NCBI GenBank assembly: GCA_017301995.1
Contig: JAFLEH010000009.1
Coordinates: forward strand, 1 to 64,000
Length of the DNA stretch: 64,000 nucleotides
Source of the DNA: Verrucomicrobiota bacterium
GTDB taxonomy: Bacteria; Verrucomicrobiota; Verrucomicrobiia; Verrucomicrobiales; Akkermansiaceae
Direction: 5' to 3'
Part shown: piece after piece, positions 62,104-64,000 of the stretch
Layout: each line of letters starts with the position of its first letter
Position numbering within the stretch: position 1 is the stretch's first letter
Position numbers and translations under genes: made by a program
Notes under the pieces: model-generated
What the model was told of the DNA's origin: nothing
Database searches by the model: none
The model's input: only the letters and a program-made list of their open reading frames with translations

Positions 62104-63687
62104 CTACCTACCGCGCTCCGGGATCCGGGCTTTTTTCACCAGGCCGACGAATTCCCGGCGCAGGCCGCCGGGGTCGTCTGCGAGGGCGCCTTGGGCCCAT
62201 TCGAGGATGGACTCGCGGGTGGCGCCGCCGGCGTGGGGTGAGGCGCGCAGCGCCATGCCGAACGCGGCCACAGCCGAGGCAAAACGGAAATCAGGTGTGG
62301 CATCGGCGAACGCGCGGGTGCCGGCTGCCGGGCAGGTGTGGCTGCTGAGTTCGCTCCGGGATGCTTCCGGCAGCTTGTGGCGGATGCGCAGCGTGGCCAG
62401 CGTGCCGGAATCGGTGGCGGGCTCGTATTGATAGAGAACGGTCACCCGCTGTCCGGCGCCCATGTCGCCGCTGTCCTTGCGGTCGTTGGCGAAATCCTCG
62501 CCCGCCATCACCCGGTTCTCATATCCTAACAACCGATAGCGTCTGGCGGCCGACCCGTTCCACTCCAGTTGCAGTTTCACATCCTTGGCCACGGTGAGCA
62601 GGGTGCCGCTGGCATCCGCCACCAGTACTTTTTCCGCTTCTTCCCGGGTGTCGATGTAGGCGTAGTTGCCGTTGCCCTTGTCGGCCAGCGTTTCGAGCGT
62701 GTCGTCCTTCAGGTTGCCCATGCCGAATCCCAGGACGCTGAGAAACACGCCGTTTTTCGCCTTGGCGGAGATTAGACGTTCCAGCTCCTTGCCGTCGGTG
62801 ACGCCCACGTTGAAATCGCCGTCGGTGGCGAGGATCACGCGGTTCACTCCGCCGCGGATGAAATTATCGCCTGCGATCCGATAGGCCAGTTCGATGCCTT
62901 CGCCGCCGTTTGTGGACCCTCCGGCGCTGAGTCGGCCGATCGCCCGGCGGATCGCGAATTTCCGGTCGCCGGAGGTGGACGGCAGCACCAATCCGGACTC
63001 GCCGGCGTAGGTGACCATGCTGATGCGGTCCTGCGGTCGCAGGGTTTCCGCCAGCATGAGGAGCCCCTTGCGGACCAGCGGCAGCTTGTTTTCGGCCTCC
63101 ATCGATCCGCTCACATCCACCAGGAAAACCAGATTGGCGGGCGGTCGGGCGGCGGGCGCCACATCGCGGGTCCGCAGTGCGATCTTCAACAGTCGGTCGC
63201 CCGGTTTCCACGGACACTCCGCCGTTTCCATCTTCACCGCAAACGGCTCGCCCGGCGCCGGCTGCGGGTAGTCGTAGGGGAAATAGTTGAGCATTTCCTC
63301 CAACCGTACCGCGCCCTGCGGCACCTCGTCTCCATCCCGGATCATCCGTCGCAGATTCGCATACGAAGCGGTGTCCACATCCGCCCCGAATGTGCTAACA
63401 GGCCGCTCGGCGGTCCTAACGAATTCATTCTCCCGGATCTTCGCATAGGATTCGGCCTCGGGCTTGGTATAGCCGCCAACCGGAGGTGCCGGGGCCATGG
63501 ACGGGGCGGCCATTGGTTTCGGTCGGCTTTTCAGGGATTTGTGGGCTGCCGAGGCACTCCGCGTTGGCGCCCACGCTTCCAGATAGTATCCGTTGCTTTG
63601 ATAAACGGGACCCTGAGAGCATGCGGCCAGCGCCAACATCAGCAGGACGAGGGACAAACGCTTTGGATCGGAACTTGGAATTTTCAT
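62104..63687 (-). CDS. von Willebrand factor A domain lipoprotein (YfbK-type)
   Basis: 527 residues from ATG at 63687. The signal peptide has a lipobox ending LAAC (C23), so the protein is lipid-anchored. The N-terminal vWF_N domain is STFGADVDTASYANLRRMIR and LEEMLNYFPYDYPQPAPGEP. The vWA domain starts FLVDVSGSMEAENKLPLV with a complete MIDAS (DxSGS near residue 190, later T in GGSTNGGEGI and D in LATDGDFNVG). A DUF3520-type C-terminal part follows. Such proteins bind partners through a metal in the periplasm; the function is unknown. An in-frame start 13 codons earlier is weak. Confidence 0.9.
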   Translation of the reverse strand: MKIPSSDPKRLSLVLLMLALAACSQGPVYQSNGYYLEAWAPTRSASAAHKSLKSRPKPMAAPSMAPAPPVGGYTKPEAESYAKIRENEFVRTAERPVSTFGADVDTASYANLRRMIRDGDEVPQGAVRLEEMLNYFPYDYPQPAPGEPFAVKMETAECPWKPGDRLLKIALRTRDVAPAARPPANLVFLVDVSGSMEAENKLPLVRKGLLMLAETLRPQDRISMVTYAGESGLVLPSTSGDRKFAIRRAIGRLSAGGSTNGGEGIELAYRIAGDNFIRGGVNRVILATDGDFNVGVTDGKELERLISAKAKNGVFLSVLGFGMGNLKDDTLETLADKGNGNYAYIDTREEAEKVLVADASGTLLTVAKDVKLQLEWNGSAARRYRLLGYENRVMAGEDFANDRKDSGDMGAGQRVTVLYQYEPATDSGTLATLRIRHKLPEASRSELSSHTCPAAGTRAFADATPDFRFASAVAAFGMALRASPHAGGATRESILEWAQGALADDPGGLRREFVGLVKKARIPERGR

Positions 63688-63737
63688 ATCAGATGCGGAA
63701 TTTCCGGCAGCCTGCGGCCGGACCAAGCCGGTGTCAA

Positions 63738-63765
63738 ATAAAATGCTGGAAAAACAGCATTTTAT
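63738..63765. promoter_or_regulatory. Perfect hairpin between divergent genes
   Basis: ATAAAATGCTG, loop GAAAAA, CAGCATTTTAT: an 11-bp perfect inverted repeat, 51 bp upstream of the vWA lipoprotein start. AT-rich ends and no following T-run argue for an operator or leader hairpin over a terminator. Confidence 0.45.
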
Positions 63766-63868
63766 CCGGAAACCATGGGTGTTTTTGGGAAAACCCGCGG
63801 CCGCAGGATGCCCGAGCGGCTGATTCCGGCGTTCGTTTGGTCATGAACTCCCCCCCGTTTGCGGGACA

Positions 63869-63895
63869 TTGACCGGGGAGTTTTTCGGGTAAACT
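63869..63895 (+). promoter_or_regulatory. Candidate promoter for the gene leaving the right edge
   Basis: TTGACC (63869-63874), 15 bp, TAAACT (63890-63895). It would give a leader of about 85 nt before ATG 63987. Spacing is short, so confidence is low. Confidence 0.3.
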
Positions 63896-63986
63896 TGCGG
63901 TGCCAGAGTCTTCGCCGGATTCGCCGCGATGGCCGGGGCAACCCATTCGCCACCAACCCACAAAAACGACCTAGCAAACCATTCCC

Positions 63987-64000
63987 ATGAAACAACGTTC
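63987..64000 (+). CDS. Possible gene start at the right window edge
   Basis: ATGAAACAACGTTC encodes MKQR and then leaves the window. The context ACCATTCCC before ATG resembles other starts in this window. A basic beginning suggests a signal peptide, but four codons cannot establish a gene. Confidence 0.3.

Overview
The window is a GC-rich (about 60-63 %) bacterial chromosome segment that most resembles Verrucomicrobiota. This is an inference from gene content: two giant autotransporter-type beta-strand-repeat proteins (one with a PEP-CTERM tail), a FecR-type protein overlapping a short sigma-70 factor, DUF1080 and GH5-like secreted proteins, a fibronectin III protein of a kind common in that phylum, and many starts without a Shine-Dalgarno sequence. 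No rRNA, tRNA or CRISPR array was seen.

Layout. (1) 1-3150: AT-richer integron gene cassettes in + orientation. They comprise a GNAT acetyltransferase tail, a lipoprotein, a small membrane protein and a secreted protein, separated by attC sites. An IS1111-type element (about 128-1694) sits inside the first attC. The last cassette is fused to a 5'-truncated amino acid permease. (2) 3870-8294: an M14-like zinc peptidase, then the circularly permuted ATP-grasp / alpha-E / transglutaminase trio. (3) 8315-8826: a cluster of palindromic repeats. (4) 8970-10947 (-): secreted protein, pth, rpsF, ssb. (5) 11535-17266: a TPR/ankyrin secreted protein, a decayed DUF6922/AbiEii-like module, and a two-component system. 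(6) 17628-24502 (-): the two giant repeat proteins, then an AraC regulator. (7) 25975-39301 (-): a degenerate NtrC-like regulator, two ATPase-permease ABC pairs, a PepSY remnant, a membrane-anchored PA14-like protein, an ExbB-like protein and a TonB-dependent receptor. This is probably one envelope transport locus. (8) 39833-52179: a glycoside hydrolase-like protein, an AAA/DUF4143 ATPase, the FecR/sigma pair, rpoD with an unusual Lys-Ala-Pro tail, an Hsp33-like chaperone, DUF1080 and GH5-like proteins. (9) 52180-53342: dense intergenic repeats, including thirteen 21-bp units. (10) 54433-56757: a second cassette array (HNH-like protein, then a four-gene cassette encoding a PEP-CTERM protein), ending in a probable 5' fragment of a group II intron. 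(11) 57184-64000: hemW, ruvA, a toxin-antitoxin scar, a type IIA topoisomerase A subunit and a von Willebrand factor A lipoprotein.

The strongest finding is the pair of integrase-less cassette clusters. In all four complete cassettes the first six bases (TTRRRY position) are the exact reverse complement of that cassette's own R'' core, as the circular form requires. Removing the IS restores a normal attC. No intI is in the window, so these are CALIN-type clusters as far as can be seen. Function calls rest on motif recognition by eye; no database search was possible.
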